Assembly (NCBI GenBank): GCA_003023185.1
Contig: PXSB01000088.1
Span: 7,401-55,920, forward strand
DNA from: Halobacteriales archaeon QS_9_67_17
GTDB lineage: Archaea; Halobacteriota; Halobacteria; Halobacteriales; Haloarculaceae
Length of the DNA stretch: 48,520 bases
Direction: 5' to 3'
The notes beneath the pieces are model-generated. The model did no database searches, was not told the origin of the DNA, and saw nothing but the letters and a program-made list of their open reading frames with translations. A program made the position numbers and the translations under genes. Below are positions 8,867-18,000 of the stretch, piece by piece (positions within the stretch are counted from its first letter, which is position 1; each line of letters opens with the position of its first letter).

Positions 8867-9187
8867 CTACCGACTCTCGCGCTGCTCCACCTTGTTCAAC
8901 TCGATGAGCAGCCGAAACACCGCCTTCACGAGATTCGAGTCAACATCGAACTGCTCGGCGTTCTCACCCGCCCGGTCCATCACCTCTTGTTCCTGTCCCT
9001 CGTCGGTCGTCGGAATGCCCTGATCGCGCTTCACCGCGGCGATGGACTCCGCGACGTAGGTCCGTTGGGCGATGAGTTCGACAATCTCGTGGTCGATGGT
9101 CCGTATCTCCTCGCGCAACTGGTCGAGTTCCATCTCCTCGACGTTCACGTCGGTCGTGCTCCGTCCGTCTGTGTCGTGGTCTGCCAT
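8867..9187 (-). CDS. chorismate mutase, AroQ type
   Basis: The 106-residue protein is all-helical and fits the AroQ mutase: a disordered acidic N-terminus, then LREEIRTIDHEIVELIAQRTYVAESIAAVK (shown here as the blocks LREEIRTID and LIAQRTYVAESIA), with the conserved Arg in helix 1 and Lys in KRDQGIP, and a C-terminal helix LVKAVFRLLIELN. It converts chorismate to prephenate for Phe and Tyr synthesis. It starts 43 bases inside the end of the shikimate kinase gene in another frame, so both come from one transcript. Its 3' end is duplicated at 7455-7494. Confidence 0.9.
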   Translation of the reverse strand: MADHDTDGRSTTDVNVEEMELDQLREEIRTIDHEIVELIAQRTYVAESIAAVKRDQGIPTTDEGQEQEVMDRAGENAEQFDVDSNLVKAVFRLLIELNKVEQRESR

Positions 9188-9993
9188 GTAGTACCCTCGT
9201 AGTCGCTCCAGCGGTCGCGGGTCCGTTCGACGGCCGCTCTGTCGCCGACGGCGACGTAACTCGGTCCGGTGCCCGACAGCGAGACGCCCGCAACGTCCGG
9301 CAGGGCCGCGACCATCGGCTCCGTGTCGAAGCCGAGCGCGGCACAGAAGGCGAAGCCGTTGACGGTCATCGCCTCCCCGTAGCGTCCGTCGAGCGCCAGT
9401 TCCTCAACGACGCGGGCGGTCGGGGCCACCCGCTCGCAACGGTCGACGTCGGCGTCGGCGGAGTAAGCGCGCTCCTCGGGGACGAACACGGCCACGTCCC
9501 AGTCGCGCTCCGTGCGGTCGAGTAGCGCGTCATCGGTGTTGTCGGTGACCGTGACGCCGCCGAGCATCGACGCGCTGGCGTCGTCGAACGCGCCGGTGAC
9601 CGTGACGCCAGCCCGTCGGGCCGCGTCGACGCCGAGCCGACACGCCGCCTCCCGGTCGATGTCGGCGTCGAGCGCGTCGAGCGTCGCGAGCACCGTCGCG
9701 TTCGCGGCGGCGGAGGAGGATTTCAGCCCGCCGGCCATCGGTATCTCCGTCTCCGTGCGGACGTGGCCGCCTTCGCCGCCACCGTGTTCCCGAACGACTG
9801 CGCGGACGCAGGCTTCGATCAGCGTCGTGTCGGCGTCCGGGGCCCCCGCGACCGTGCCGGTCACCTCACCGGTGTCGTCGAGGTCGACGCTCGCGTGGAC
9901 GTACTCGTCTATCGCGAACGCGCTGCCCGTGCCGGTGGCGAGCGCGTTGAGCACCGTGCCGGCCGCGGGCGCTCGCGCGGACCCGTCCATCAT
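9145..9993 (-). CDS. aroK: archaeal shikimate kinase (GHMP type)
   Basis: The protein (about 282 residues) belongs to the GHMP kinase superfamily, the archaeal replacement for bacterial AroK. It phosphorylates shikimate in the chorismate pathway. Visible motifs are APAAGTVLNALATG near the N-terminus, the ATP-loop PMAGGLKSSSAAANA at about residues 85-99, and the C-terminal GVSLSGTGPSYVAVG glycine loop. Two adjacent ATGs (9993 and 9990) are possible; the family starts just before ARAPAAG, so the further-upstream in-frame codons are not used. It overlaps the downstream chorismate mutase gene by 43 bases, a two-gene aromatic amino acid operon. Confidence 0.92.
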   Translation of the reverse strand: MMDGSARAPAAGTVLNALATGTGSAFAIDEYVHASVDLDDTGEVTGTVAGAPDADTTLIEACVRAVVREHGGGEGGHVRTETEIPMAGGLKSSSAAANATVLATLDALDADIDREAACRLGVDAARRAGVTVTGAFDDASASMLGGVTVTDNTDDALLDRTERDWDVAVFVPEERAYSADADVDRCERVAPTARVVEELALDGRYGEAMTVNGFAFCAALGFDTEPMVAALPDVAGVSLSGTGPSYVAVGDRAAVERTRDRWSDYEGTTWQTTTQTDGARPT

Positions 9994-10096
9994 CGACCTC
10001 TCCCCGCCGGCCACCTAAAGCCGTGGCGGTCGGGGCGAAACCCGGCAGCCCATCGCGTCCCGAGCGGTTTTTGCGGAGTCGCACCGAACGTCGCGC

Positions 10097-10525
10097 ATGG
10101 AGTTTCGCAGTGATGTCGCCCCGGACACGATACCGATCTCGCTCGAACGGGAAGGGGTCGAGGTCACCTACACGGACGGCCGCAGCGTCCTCTACCGCGG
10201 CGTACCGACGAAGAAGGAGGGCAGCGTCACCACCGCGCCGGGCAAGGATGTCCACGTGCTCGTCACCGATCCGACCGAGGAGGAGGGCGTCCTCGTCTAC
10301 GTCAACGACCGGGCGACCGACGACGAGATACTCCGGTCGACCGGCGTCGGCCGCGTCACCGTCGACCCTGACGAGACGGCCTCGCTGTTCCCGGGCGTGG
10401 AGGCCGAGAACAGCGGCCACCGGGTGACGGTGCGTGCCGATCCCGAGGCGGCCCGCGGTCGCGTCTTCGTCTTCGCCGAGGACGAACTGGGCGAACAGAG
10501 CTACGAGATCGTGCGTGAAGACTGA
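10097..10525 (+). CDS. DUF5796-family protein
   Basis: The 142-residue acidic protein matches my recollection of a haloarchaeal family of unknown function (DUF5796): VEVTYTDGRSVLYRGVP, then SVTTAPGKDVHVLVTDP, VYVNDRATDDEILRSTGVGR and a GRVFVFAEDE tail. No catalytic motif is evident and the beta-rich pattern has no membrane segment, so it is a cytoplasmic protein of unknown role. Its stop overlaps the start of the next gene (TGATG), showing translational coupling. Confidence 0.8.
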   Translation: MEFRSDVAPDTIPISLEREGVEVTYTDGRSVLYRGVPTKKEGSVTTAPGKDVHVLVTDPTEEEGVLVYVNDRATDDEILRSTGVGRVTVDPDETASLFPGVEAENSGHRVTVRADPEAARGRVFVFAEDELGEQSYEIVRED

Positions 10526-10764
10526 TGCCGTTGTCCAAACGCTGGCGCGATCTCGACCGCGACGCCGTCGGTGCGACGCCGAACCGGTACGGCGTCGTCG
10601 AGTTCGGCACGGACGGCGAGGTCGAGTCAATCGAGGTCGGTGTCGTCCGAGACACAGTCAAGGACGCCGTGGCGTACGGCGACCACGAACAGGTCCGGTG
10701 GGAGGCGGCGCAGAACCGCGACCACGCCGAGCGGCTGGCCGCCGACCACCGCGACCGTCACTGA
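10525..10764 (+). CDS. conserved haloarchaeal small protein, 79 aa
   Basis: The protein begins MPLSKRWRDLDRDAV and contains NRYGVVEFGTDGEVESIEVG, a pattern that recalls the first strands of GIY-YIG nuclease folds (PGVYxL...GxxLYVG), followed by VRDTVKDAVAYGDHEQVRWE and a His/Arg-rich helix. The nuclease catalytic residues are not evident, so only a structural resemblance is suggested. It is coupled to the DUF5796 gene by a one-base stop/start overlap. I recall similar short haloarchaeal proteins but no function. Confidence 0.7.
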   Translation: MPLSKRWRDLDRDAVGATPNRYGVVEFGTDGEVESIEVGVVRDTVKDAVAYGDHEQVRWEAAQNRDHAERLAADHRDRH

Positions 10765-10766
10765 AT

Positions 10767-10890
10767 CTAACTGGGTTCCTCGCCGTCGCAGTCCGTCTGT
10801 GCCGTTCTGCGTTTTCGCGAGCGCCGAACGGCATCTCGCATCCGTCGCAGGCGAACCACGTCCCGTTCCCCGCTCCGTCTGGGTGACCAT
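10767..10890 (-). pseudogene. DUF7128-like zinc-finger protein, two frameshifts
   Basis: No single frame encodes it, but three frame segments in order give a small haloarchaeal zinc-finger protein: MVTQTERGTG from the ATG at 10890, then TWFACDGCEMPFGAREN and AERH in a second frame, then TDCDGEEPS and a stop at 10767 in a third. Together these make CxxC...HxxxC, the expected metal site of this roughly 40-residue family. Two missing bases (about 10861 and 10796) would restore it. Either the gene is dead or the sequence has two one-base errors. It converges with the gene ending at 10764. Confidence 0.5.
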
Positions 10891-10973
10891 ACCGGGTGTC
10901 GTCCGGCCCCGGACAAACGTGTCACGACGAGACACACCGCGGGGTTGAAGCGACCCGGCAACGAGATGTATGT

Positions 10974-13100
10974 ATGAACGAGGAGATCGTCCGGCTGCCG
11001 GTCGAGCCAGCCGAAAAACGCGATGCAGGTCGGGGCGTCGCCCGACTTCCCGAGGCGGCCCGCGCCACGCTGGGCGTGCTGTCGGGCGACACGGTCGTCG
11101 TCGAGGGCGAGCGACAGGCGGTGGCAAAGGTGTGGCCGGGCACCGAACCGGGCGTCGTCCGCATCGACGCCGACACGCGGGGCAACGCCGGGGTCACAGT
11201 CGGCGACGAGGTGACCGTCCGACCCGTCTCCGTCACGGAGGCGCGCCGCGTCACCCTCTCACTGGAAGGTGAAGCGCCGGAGAACGCCGAGGAACTGCTG
11301 CGGCGGGCGCTGCTCGACCGGCCCCTGCGCGCCGGTGACGCGATCCGCGTCGAGCGCGCCGGTCTGCGCGCCGAGGTGGTCGACACCGACCCCGACGGTG
11401 TCGTGAAGGCGACGGAGGGAACGACCGTTACGCTCCGGCGCTCTGGCGGGGCCAGCGGCGCGCCGATCCTCGACACCGAGACGTCTCCGAGCGACGAGAG
11501 TCCGCCTGCCGGCGGAACCGAGGAGGCCGCCGGCGGCGTCACCTACGAGGACATCGGCGGACTGGACGACGAACTCGACCTCGTCCGCGAAACGATAGAA
11601 CTGCCGCTGACCCGACCGGAACTGTTCCGCGAGGTGGGCGTCGACCCGCCGAAGGGCGTCCTGCTGCACGGGCCGCCGGGCACGGGCAAAACGCTCATCG
11701 CCAAGGCCGTCGCCAACGAGGTGGACGCCGCCTTCCGGGTCATCAACGGCCCGGAGGTCGTCTCGAAGTACAAGGGCGACAGCGAGGAGCGACTCCGCTC
11801 CGTGTTCGAGGACGCCGCGGAGAACCAGCCCGCGGTGGTCTTCATCGACGAGCTGGACGCCATCGCCGGCGAGCGCGACGAGGAAGCCGACATGGAGAAC
11901 CGGCTCGTCGCGCAGTTGCTCACGCTGCTCGACGGACTCGAGGAGCGCGGACAGGTCGTCGTCGTCGGCGCGACCAACCGCGTGGACGCCGTCGACCCTG
12001 CACTCCGTCGCGGCGGTCGCTTCGACCGCGAGATCGAGATTGGCGCGCCCGGCGAGGCCGGCCGCCGGGAGATACTCGACGTCCACACCCGCGACATCCC
12101 GCTCGCCGAGGGCGTCGACCTCGACCGGCTGGCGGCGCGCACGCACGGCTTCGTCGGCGCGGACGTGCGCACACTGACACAGGAGGCGGCGATGGCGGCG
12201 CTACGCGACCGGGAGAACCGCGACGAACTCACGGTGACGCGGTCCGATGTCGAGACGGCACTCTCGTCCGTGGAGCCGTCGGCGATGCGCGAGTACGTCG
12301 CCGAGGCACCGGCCGTCGACTTCGCCGATGTCGGTGGACTCGACGATGCGAAGGCGACGCTCCGAGAGGCCGTCGAGTGGCCCGCGCTGTACGCGCCGCT
12401 GTTCGAGGCCGCAGAGACGGAACCCGCCTCGGGCGTCCTGTTGCACGGGCCACCCGGCACCGGCAAGACACTGCTCGCTCGGGCCGTCGCGGGCGAGACG
12501 GAGGTGAACTTCATTCACGTCGCCGGCCCGGAACTGCTCGACCGGTACGTCGGCGAGTCGGAGAAGGCCGTCCGCGAGGTGTTCGACCGCGCGCGACAGG
12601 CGGCCCCGGCCATCGTCTTCCTCGACGAGATCGACGCTGTAGCGGGCGTTCGTGGCACCGGCACGGACTCGGATGTGACCGAACGCGTCGTCTCGCAGCT
12701 GCTCACCGAACTCGACAACGCCGCTTCCAACCCCCGACTCGTCGTGCTCGCGGCGACGAACCGCCGTGACGACCTCGACCCCGCGCTGTTACGTCCCGGC
12801 CGTCTGGAGACCCACGTCGAGGTGCCCGAGCCGGACGAGACGGCCCGGCGGGACATCCTCGACGTGCACACCGCGGGCAAGCCGCTCGGCGACGACGTGA
12901 ATCTCGACGAACTGGCCGCGCGGGCGGACGGCTACTCGGGTGCGGACCTGTCCTCGCTCGTCCGCGAGGCGTCGATGCACGCGATCCGAGCGGTCGCCGA
13001 GGGCCGCGACCCCGAGACAGCAAACGCCCACGCCGACGAACTGACGTTGACCGCCGACGGCTTCGAGCAGGCGCTCGAGCGACTGGACGACGGCCCGTAG
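10974..13100 (+). CDS. CDC48/VCP-type AAA+ ATPase
   Basis: The 708-residue protein has a CDC48 N-domain (double-psi barrel, about 1-170) followed by two AAA modules. D1 has Walker A GPPGTGKT near residue 233, Walker B FIDELDAIAG and a sensor/arginine-finger region; D2 has GPPGTGKT near 492 and Walker B FLDEIDAVAG. Archaeal CDC48 unfolds or extracts protein substrates, often feeding the proteasome. The ATG at 10974 is used because N-domain homology begins with MNEEIVRLPV. It is shorter than the main haloarchaeal CdcH, so it is likely one of several paralogues. Confidence 0.92.
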   Translation: MNEEIVRLPVEPAEKRDAGRGVARLPEAARATLGVLSGDTVVVEGERQAVAKVWPGTEPGVVRIDADTRGNAGVTVGDEVTVRPVSVTEARRVTLSLEGEAPENAEELLRRALLDRPLRAGDAIRVERAGLRAEVVDTDPDGVVKATEGTTVTLRRSGGASGAPILDTETSPSDESPPAGGTEEAAGGVTYEDIGGLDDELDLVRETIELPLTRPELFREVGVDPPKGVLLHGPPGTGKTLIAKAVANEVDAAFRVINGPEVVSKYKGDSEERLRSVFEDAAENQPAVVFIDELDAIAGERDEEADMENRLVAQLLTLLDGLEERGQVVVVGATNRVDAVDPALRRGGRFDREIEIGAPGEAGRREILDVHTRDIPLAEGVDLDRLAARTHGFVGADVRTLTQEAAMAALRDRENRDELTVTRSDVETALSSVEPSAMREYVAEAPAVDFADVGGLDDAKATLREAVEWPALYAPLFEAAETEPASGVLLHGPPGTGKTLLARAVAGETEVNFIHVAGPELLDRYVGESEKAVREVFDRARQAAPAIVFLDEIDAVAGVRGTGTDSDVTERVVSQLLTELDNAASNPRLVVLAATNRRDDLDPALLRPGRLETHVEVPEPDETARRDILDVHTAGKPLGDDVNLDELAARADGYSGADLSSLVREASMHAIRAVAEGRDPETANAHADELTLTADGFEQALERLDDGP

Positions 13101-13169
13101 GCCCGGTCGCTCACGCGCGCTCAGCCGCCTCGTCGTACGTTTTATACGCGGCGCTGGCAAACGCACGGT

Positions 13170-13703
13170 ATGGTCCAATGCGAGATGTGCGGCACCGCGG
13201 TCGCGGACCCGAAGACGGTGAAGGTCGAGGGGGCCGAACTCGACGTGTGCGGCGACTGCGCCGAGTTCGGGACCGAGGTGCGGCAGGACACCTCATCGTC
13301 GGCCTCAACGAAGTACTCTACTTCTTCGTCGGACACCTCCTCGTCGTCCGGGTCGTCAGCGTCGGCTTCCTCCGGATCGTCCGGCGGCGGCCGTCGCCGC
13401 GACATGTTCGACGAGATGGACGAGGTGGCGACGGATTACGACGACCGGATCCGAAACGCCCGCGAAGCCGAAGGCCTCTCACAGGAGGAGTTGGCCGACC
13501 AACTCAACGAGAAGGTCGGCGTGATCCGGAAGTTGGAGCGCGGCGACACACTTCCCACGGACGAGGTGCAGCGCGAACTGGAGAGCGCGCTCGGCGTCTC
13601 GCTCTCGGAGGGTGGCGGCGACGAGGAGTACGAGTTCGACAGCGACGATGGCTCCGCGACCGGGTCGTACACGCTCGGCGACGTGGTCAAGCGGAAAGAC
13701 TGA
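13170..13703 (+). CDS. archaeal multiprotein bridging factor 1 (aMBF1)
   Basis: The 177-residue protein has a zinc ribbon at the N-terminus (CEMCGTAV, then CGDCAEFG), a long Ser-rich linker at about 41-70, and a Cro/C1-type helix-turn-helix (IRNAREAEGLSQEELADQL ... VIRKLERGDTLP at about 95-135). That order is diagnostic of archaeal MBF1, which contacts basal transcription or ribosome components. A TATA-like ttttata lies about 28-30 bp upstream of the ATG. Its last codons and stop belong to a direct repeat that recurs at 14314-14354, next to tpiA. Confidence 0.92.
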   Translation: MVQCEMCGTAVADPKTVKVEGAELDVCGDCAEFGTEVRQDTSSSASTKYSTSSSDTSSSSGSSASASSGSSGGGRRRDMFDEMDEVATDYDDRIRNAREAEGLSQEELADQLNEKVGVIRKLERGDTLPTDEVQRELESALGVSLSEGGGDEEYEFDSDDGSATGSYTLGDVVKRKD

Positions 13704-13732
13704 ACGGACAGCTATTTGCTCGCGGCGGGTCG
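13692..13732 (+). repeat. direct repeat at the mbf1 3' end, left copy
   Basis: This 41-base block covers the last three mbf1 codons, its stop and the following spacer. It recurs at 14314-14354 with a single difference (a synonymous AAA/AAG change). The pair brackets about 580 bp holding two small membrane protein genes. Confidence 0.85.
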
Positions 13733-13747
13733 GTCCCTCAGTCTGAG

Positions 13748-13954
13748 CTACGCCCGTATGCGACGAATGTCGTTACTGAGTGCCCAGAGGAGGGGCAGGA
13801 CCGTGAGGGCATAGATCGCGAGGGCAACGACACCGTAGCCGGAGGATTGCAGCCACGGCTCGACCACCATCGCGGTTGCGAGCACGACAACAACGGCGAC
13901 TCGTCCGACGGTGCGCGTGAACCTCCGACCGTCGTCGCGATTTGTGTTCGTCAT
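13748..13954 (-). CDS. small membrane protein, two helices
   Basis: The 68-residue protein has a charged N-terminus (TNTNRDDGRRFTR), a first membrane helix at about 16-34 (VGRVAVVVVLATAMVV), a second at about 40-58 (YGVVALAIYALTVLPLLWAL) and a basic end (NDIRRIRA). Composition is that of a real haloarchaeal membrane protein. It lies inside the segment bounded by the mbf1-tail direct repeats and runs convergent to mbf1. No family recognised. Confidence 0.6.
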   Translation of the reverse strand: MTNTNRDDGRRFTRTVGRVAVVVVLATAMVVEPWLQSSGYGVVALAIYALTVLPLLWALSNDIRRIRA

Positions 13955-14011
13955 GTGTATCGAACGTTATCCACCGTGCATGTGAGAGTTCGGGCCGCCG
14001 ACCAGCCCGAC

Positions 14012-14122
14012 CTATGCAACGGCCCGAAGGATTTGGAACAGGACGTAGACCACCGCGGTCAACTCTGCGGCGACCACGGCCCATTCCTTTAGCCATTCGG
14101 GTGGTGGATTGGGTGAGGCCAT
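14012..14122 (-). CDS. 36-residue single-pass membrane peptide
   Basis: The protein MASPNPPPEW... has a Pro-rich start and one membrane helix (AVVAAELTAVVYVLFQILRAV). The frame extends upstream, but the ATG at 14122 fits best because its first 18 coding bases are repeated at 14271-14288. Very small and unrecognised, yet its composition and hydrophobicity are consistent with translation. It lies within the mbf1-tpiA insertion, on the same strand as the other small membrane gene. Confidence 0.5.
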   Translation of the reverse strand: MASPNPPPEWLKEWAVVAAELTAVVYVLFQILRAVA

Positions 14123-14270
14123 GTTTGGCCTCACGTATAAACACGAGCTACCGCCACATAAAGCTGTCGTCAAATTGTTACTATACCCACTAAGAATACC
14201 GAACCCTCCGAAACGTCGCAAAGGTCAAAAAGTCCCAAAAGCCTATATCGCTGAGCGACGTACATTAAGA

Positions 14271-14288
14271 TGGATTGGGTGAGGCCAT
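14271..14288 (-). repeat. second copy of the 36-aa gene's start
   Basis: The 18 bases tggattgggtgaggccat occur at 14105-14122, where they are the first six codons of the small membrane gene (minus strand), and again here. In this copy the frame reads only MASPNPS and stops at 14265, so it is a truncated duplicate of the gene's beginning. Confidence 0.7.
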
Positions 14289-14313
14289 TTCTCACCTTTC
14301 ACTACTTGACGAA

Positions 14314-14354
14314 CGGAAGGACTGAACGGACAGCTATTTGCTCGCGGCGGGTCG
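14314..14354 (+). repeat. direct repeat at the mbf1 3' end, right copy
   Basis: This second copy of the 41-base mbf1 tail and spacer ends 9 bases before the tpiA start. The left copy is attached to mbf1 and this one to tpiA, so the original order was probably mbf1 followed closely by tpiA, with the small-membrane-protein segment inserted between them. Confidence 0.85.
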
Positions 14355-14363
14355 TCGGTCCGT

Positions 14364-15008
14364 ATGTTCGTCCTCGTCAATTTGAAGGCGTACGACTGTG
14401 ATGCGACCGCCATCGCCCGCGCCGCGGCGGACGTGGCCGACGACTCGGGCGTGCGCGTCGCGGTCGCCCCGCAGACGGCCGACCTCCCACCCGTCGCGGA
14501 GACGGGCGTCGAGACGTTCGCGCAACACGTCTCTCCGGTCGACCACGGCAGTCACACTGGCTCGACACTTGCCGAGGCCGTCGCCAACTACGCCGACGGC
14601 ACGCTGCTCAACCACTCGGAGCGACGGCTCACGCTCGCGGACATCGACGCCGCGCTCGGAGCCGCCGACCGCGCCGGCCTGGAAACGGTCGTCTGCGCGA
14701 ACGATCCCGAACAGATCGCCGCCGTCACCGCGCTCGGTCCCGACGCCGTCGCCGTCGAGCCGCCGGCGCTCATCGGCACCGGCACGCCGGTGTCCTCGGC
14801 CGACCCGGCGGTCGTCGAGGGTGCGGTCGCGGCCGCCGAATTCGACCCGTCCGTCGACGTGTACTGTGGTGCCGGTATCTCCACGGGTGAGGACGTGCTC
14901 GCGGCCCGCGAGTTGGGCGCGTCCGGAGTGCTGCTCGCGTCGGGCGTCGCCAAGGCAGACGACCCCCGCGCCGCGCTCGAAGATCTCGTCTCCGGGCTTA
15001 GCTCTTGA
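14364..15008 (+). CDS. tpiA: triose-phosphate isomerase, archaeal type
   Basis: The 214-residue protein has the short archaeal TIM form: NLKAYD with the substrate Lys at residue 8, [21 protein letters not shown], the catalytic Glu in [10 protein letters not shown] at about 134-143, and the phosphate loop CGAGIS near 172. It interconverts dihydroxyacetone phosphate and glyceraldehyde 3-phosphate in central metabolism. The end overlaps the convergent HerA-type gene by 11 bases. Confidence 0.95.
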   Translation: MFVLVNLKAYDCDATAIARAAADVADDSGVRVAVAPQTADLPPVAETGVETFAQHVSPVDHGSHTGSTLAEAVANYADGTLLNHSERRLTLADIDAALGAADRAGLETVVCANDPEQIAAVTALGPDAVAVEPPALIGTGTPVSSADPAVVEGAVAAAEFDPSVDVYCGAGISTGEDVLAARELGASGVLLASGVAKADDPRAALEDLVSGLSS

Positions 15009-18000
15009 GTTCGTGCGCGTCGGAGCCGTCCACCGGATCGAGCGAGCGCGCCGACGGGAGCAGTTCGATGACGCGTGAGAGCGCGGCTTCGAGGTTTGCC
15101 TTCGCCAGCCGGTCGTCGTGTGCCTCCCGTATCGACGCGCGGAGCCGCGACTGGTACTCGCCGCGGCCGGCGTGCTCGATGAGTCCGTGCTCGCGGAGTT
15201 GGCCGTTCCGGCGGTACGCCTCCGTCCGCTCGCCGTCGCCGCCGGCGGCGACGTGAGCATCGAGCGGCGACACCGGGCCGTGCTCGCGGTAGTGCGCGAG
15301 CATGCCACGCGTCACGTCGTCGAGCGACGCAATCGCCCCGCGCAACTCGGCGACGACCGGTCGGTTCGCGTCGCCGGTGGTTTCGGGGGCGTCGAAGGCC
15401 GGCTCAACGTCGCCGTGCGCGTCCCGAACGTCGTCTCCGACCGCCGTCGCTCCTGCGTCCTGCTTGAACGCCGTCGCGCTGTCGCCTTCTGTCTCGTCCG
15501 TCGTGGTGTCGCCGTCTTCCCTCTCCACCGTCGACTCGCTCGTCTGCGCCGCCATCCGACTGGCACCGAAATCGTCGGCACGCAGCGGATCGTCGTCTGC
15601 GTCGTCCACCCTGTCGAAGTCGTCCGTAGCTGTGTCTCCCGTCTCGCGCTCCCACTCGTCTCGGTTCTCCTCGGTCTGCGTGACGATGGTCCCACCGGAG
15701 GGTCTGTCCTCGTGTTCGGTGAGTTCCGACTGGCGACCGGTGATGTCGTCGCGGAACGCCCGCCCGGTCGCGTGGGCCATCATCGCCCGCGAGAACTGCT
15801 CGGCCATCTCCGAGAGGTCCCGCGCTTCCTCTAATTCCGCTTCGAGTTCCTTGATGCGCTCCTCCCTGTCCTTCAGTTCGCGTTCCAACTCCTGCACCCG
15901 AGACTTGCGCTGTTGCTCCTGTTCGGTGATGGATTCGAGTTCGCCCACGAGGTCCGCGGAGACGGACTTGAGTTCGGGCCGCTCGAAGTCGTCCAGTCCG
16001 GGCGTCGCGCCGGCGTCGAAGGTCCGCTTTCGCTCCATCTGCACGCGCCGGAGCGACTCGCCGAAGTCGCTCATCATGAAACACTCGCCGTCGGCCAGCT
16101 CCTCCACCTCTGTGCGGTAGTCGCTGCCGAGGATGCGCCCGGCCACCTTCGTGTCGTTCGACCACGTGAGCCGGTGCCACAGCAGCCAGTCACACTGCGT
16201 GATGAAGTCCTTCTTCACGTCGGCGGGCCGCTGTGAGATGCCGACGACGCCGAGTCCGTGTTTCCGCCCGCGCTTGCCGACCTTCACCAGCATCCGGCCA
16301 CACTCGTCCATCCCACCGCCCTCCGGGATGTACTCGTGTATCTCCTCGACGAGCATCAGGAACGGCTGTTTCTGCTTTTTTTCCTTCGCGAACAGGTGTT
16401 TGGCCACCTCCTTCAGCAGTTCGCGGGCGTCGCTCTCGTCGAGAAACGAGGACACGTCGAGGATGATCGGCACGCCCTGTTCGAGCGCGAGCGACGCCAG
16501 CTTCTCGGCGTGCTCGACGGACACCTGGAGGTCACACTCCTCGTCGGCCCCGACGTGGAGTATCTCGTACTCCTCCTTCAGCCCGTAGTACTCGCCGTCG
16601 ATGTCGACGCACAACAGGGAGTAGCCTCGGTCGAGCAGTTTCTCGGCGATCACCGACGCGGAGTTGGAGTTGTGGACGAACACCCCGTTCGCGATGAAGT
16701 TGTCGTGGCGTTTTACATCGAGATCATAAACCGTTCTGGACGCGTCAAGCGGTTCGACCGACACGACTCGCTTCCACTGAACGTCCGACTCCGCGAACTG
16801 CCTGATTCGCCCCCCAGTACCGAGATCGTCGAGCACGGACTGAAGCTGCCGACGCCCTACCTTCTGCTTCCGTGTAAACTGATGTATGGAGGCAGCGTCG
16901 GTTCGTTCGTCGCTGTCTCGTGTCGTCCAGCCGCGCTCGCGTGCCGCAGTGTTGAGCACGTCACCGAACTCGGGTATCATGTCTTTGCTATCGTACTGAT
17001 CTCCAGTCGTTAACTCTTCAACGAGGGCCCCGAGGCGCTCTCGTTTCGAGTCGATCAGTAGCTCTACGCTGTCGGCGAACGCCGGAATCGAGAACGCGTC
17101 CACAGCTAGCCGACGAAACTGACGTCGTTCATCTCCGTACAGCGTCAATCGATTTTTTCTGGTGGTCGACACCTCGAACTGTCGGAGGAGTTCTGCGATT
17201 CCCCGTATCAGCTCCGGTGATTTCGAGACCACGGTGACTCTGTTCTTTTCGACGCTCCCGTCGCCGTCGAAGTATCCCCCGAGGAGCCCGGCACGGAACG
17301 GCTCGGGCGCGTCGTACACCCATTCCGGGATTACCTTGCCGCCCGCTCCAGTTCCGAACTCCGATGCGACGAACTCGGTGAAGGGCTTGAACCCGCGATT
17401 ACAGGTCCGCTCGTAGACGTTGAACCCGTTGTCGTCGAGAAACGAACGGATCGACGGGTTCGTCGCCGAGATCTGCATCGTCATCCCCGAGTCGAACGAG
17501 CCCTCCGCGAGATACAATCCCAGTACTCGTCCGGTCGCGGCGTCGAGGTCGAGATATCGCTCGCCCGTCACGCCGGCGCTTCGTATGGAGTCCGCGTTGA
17601 CCACGGTGTTGTTCGCCGGTTCGAAGTGGTCGACGAGGTCGAATCGTGTCCGCGTTTCCGGCCCGGGGAGCCGTCGAGCGAGCGGCAACCAGGTTCCCCC
17701 GGAGACATCGCTTCCGCGGATCGGAACAATTTCCATCTCATCGACGGTCAGGAAACTGTGATCTTCTGTCCCTATCAGTTCCGTCCCGTCTTCCAGCTCG
17801 ATCCGGAGCAAGTCATCGGCTTCGTGTTGGATGGTCGCCTGAACGGGCTGAAACTCCTGTTCGTACGTTTCCTTGTTCAGCGACAGAACCTGTTCCCCTT
17901 CGTCGACACGCTCTATGGGTTTCCGACCGTCCTCAGTATACACCGGCGTCCCTTCGAGGATACTCTTGCCACCGCCACTCTTCCCGGTGATGAAGCCGCG

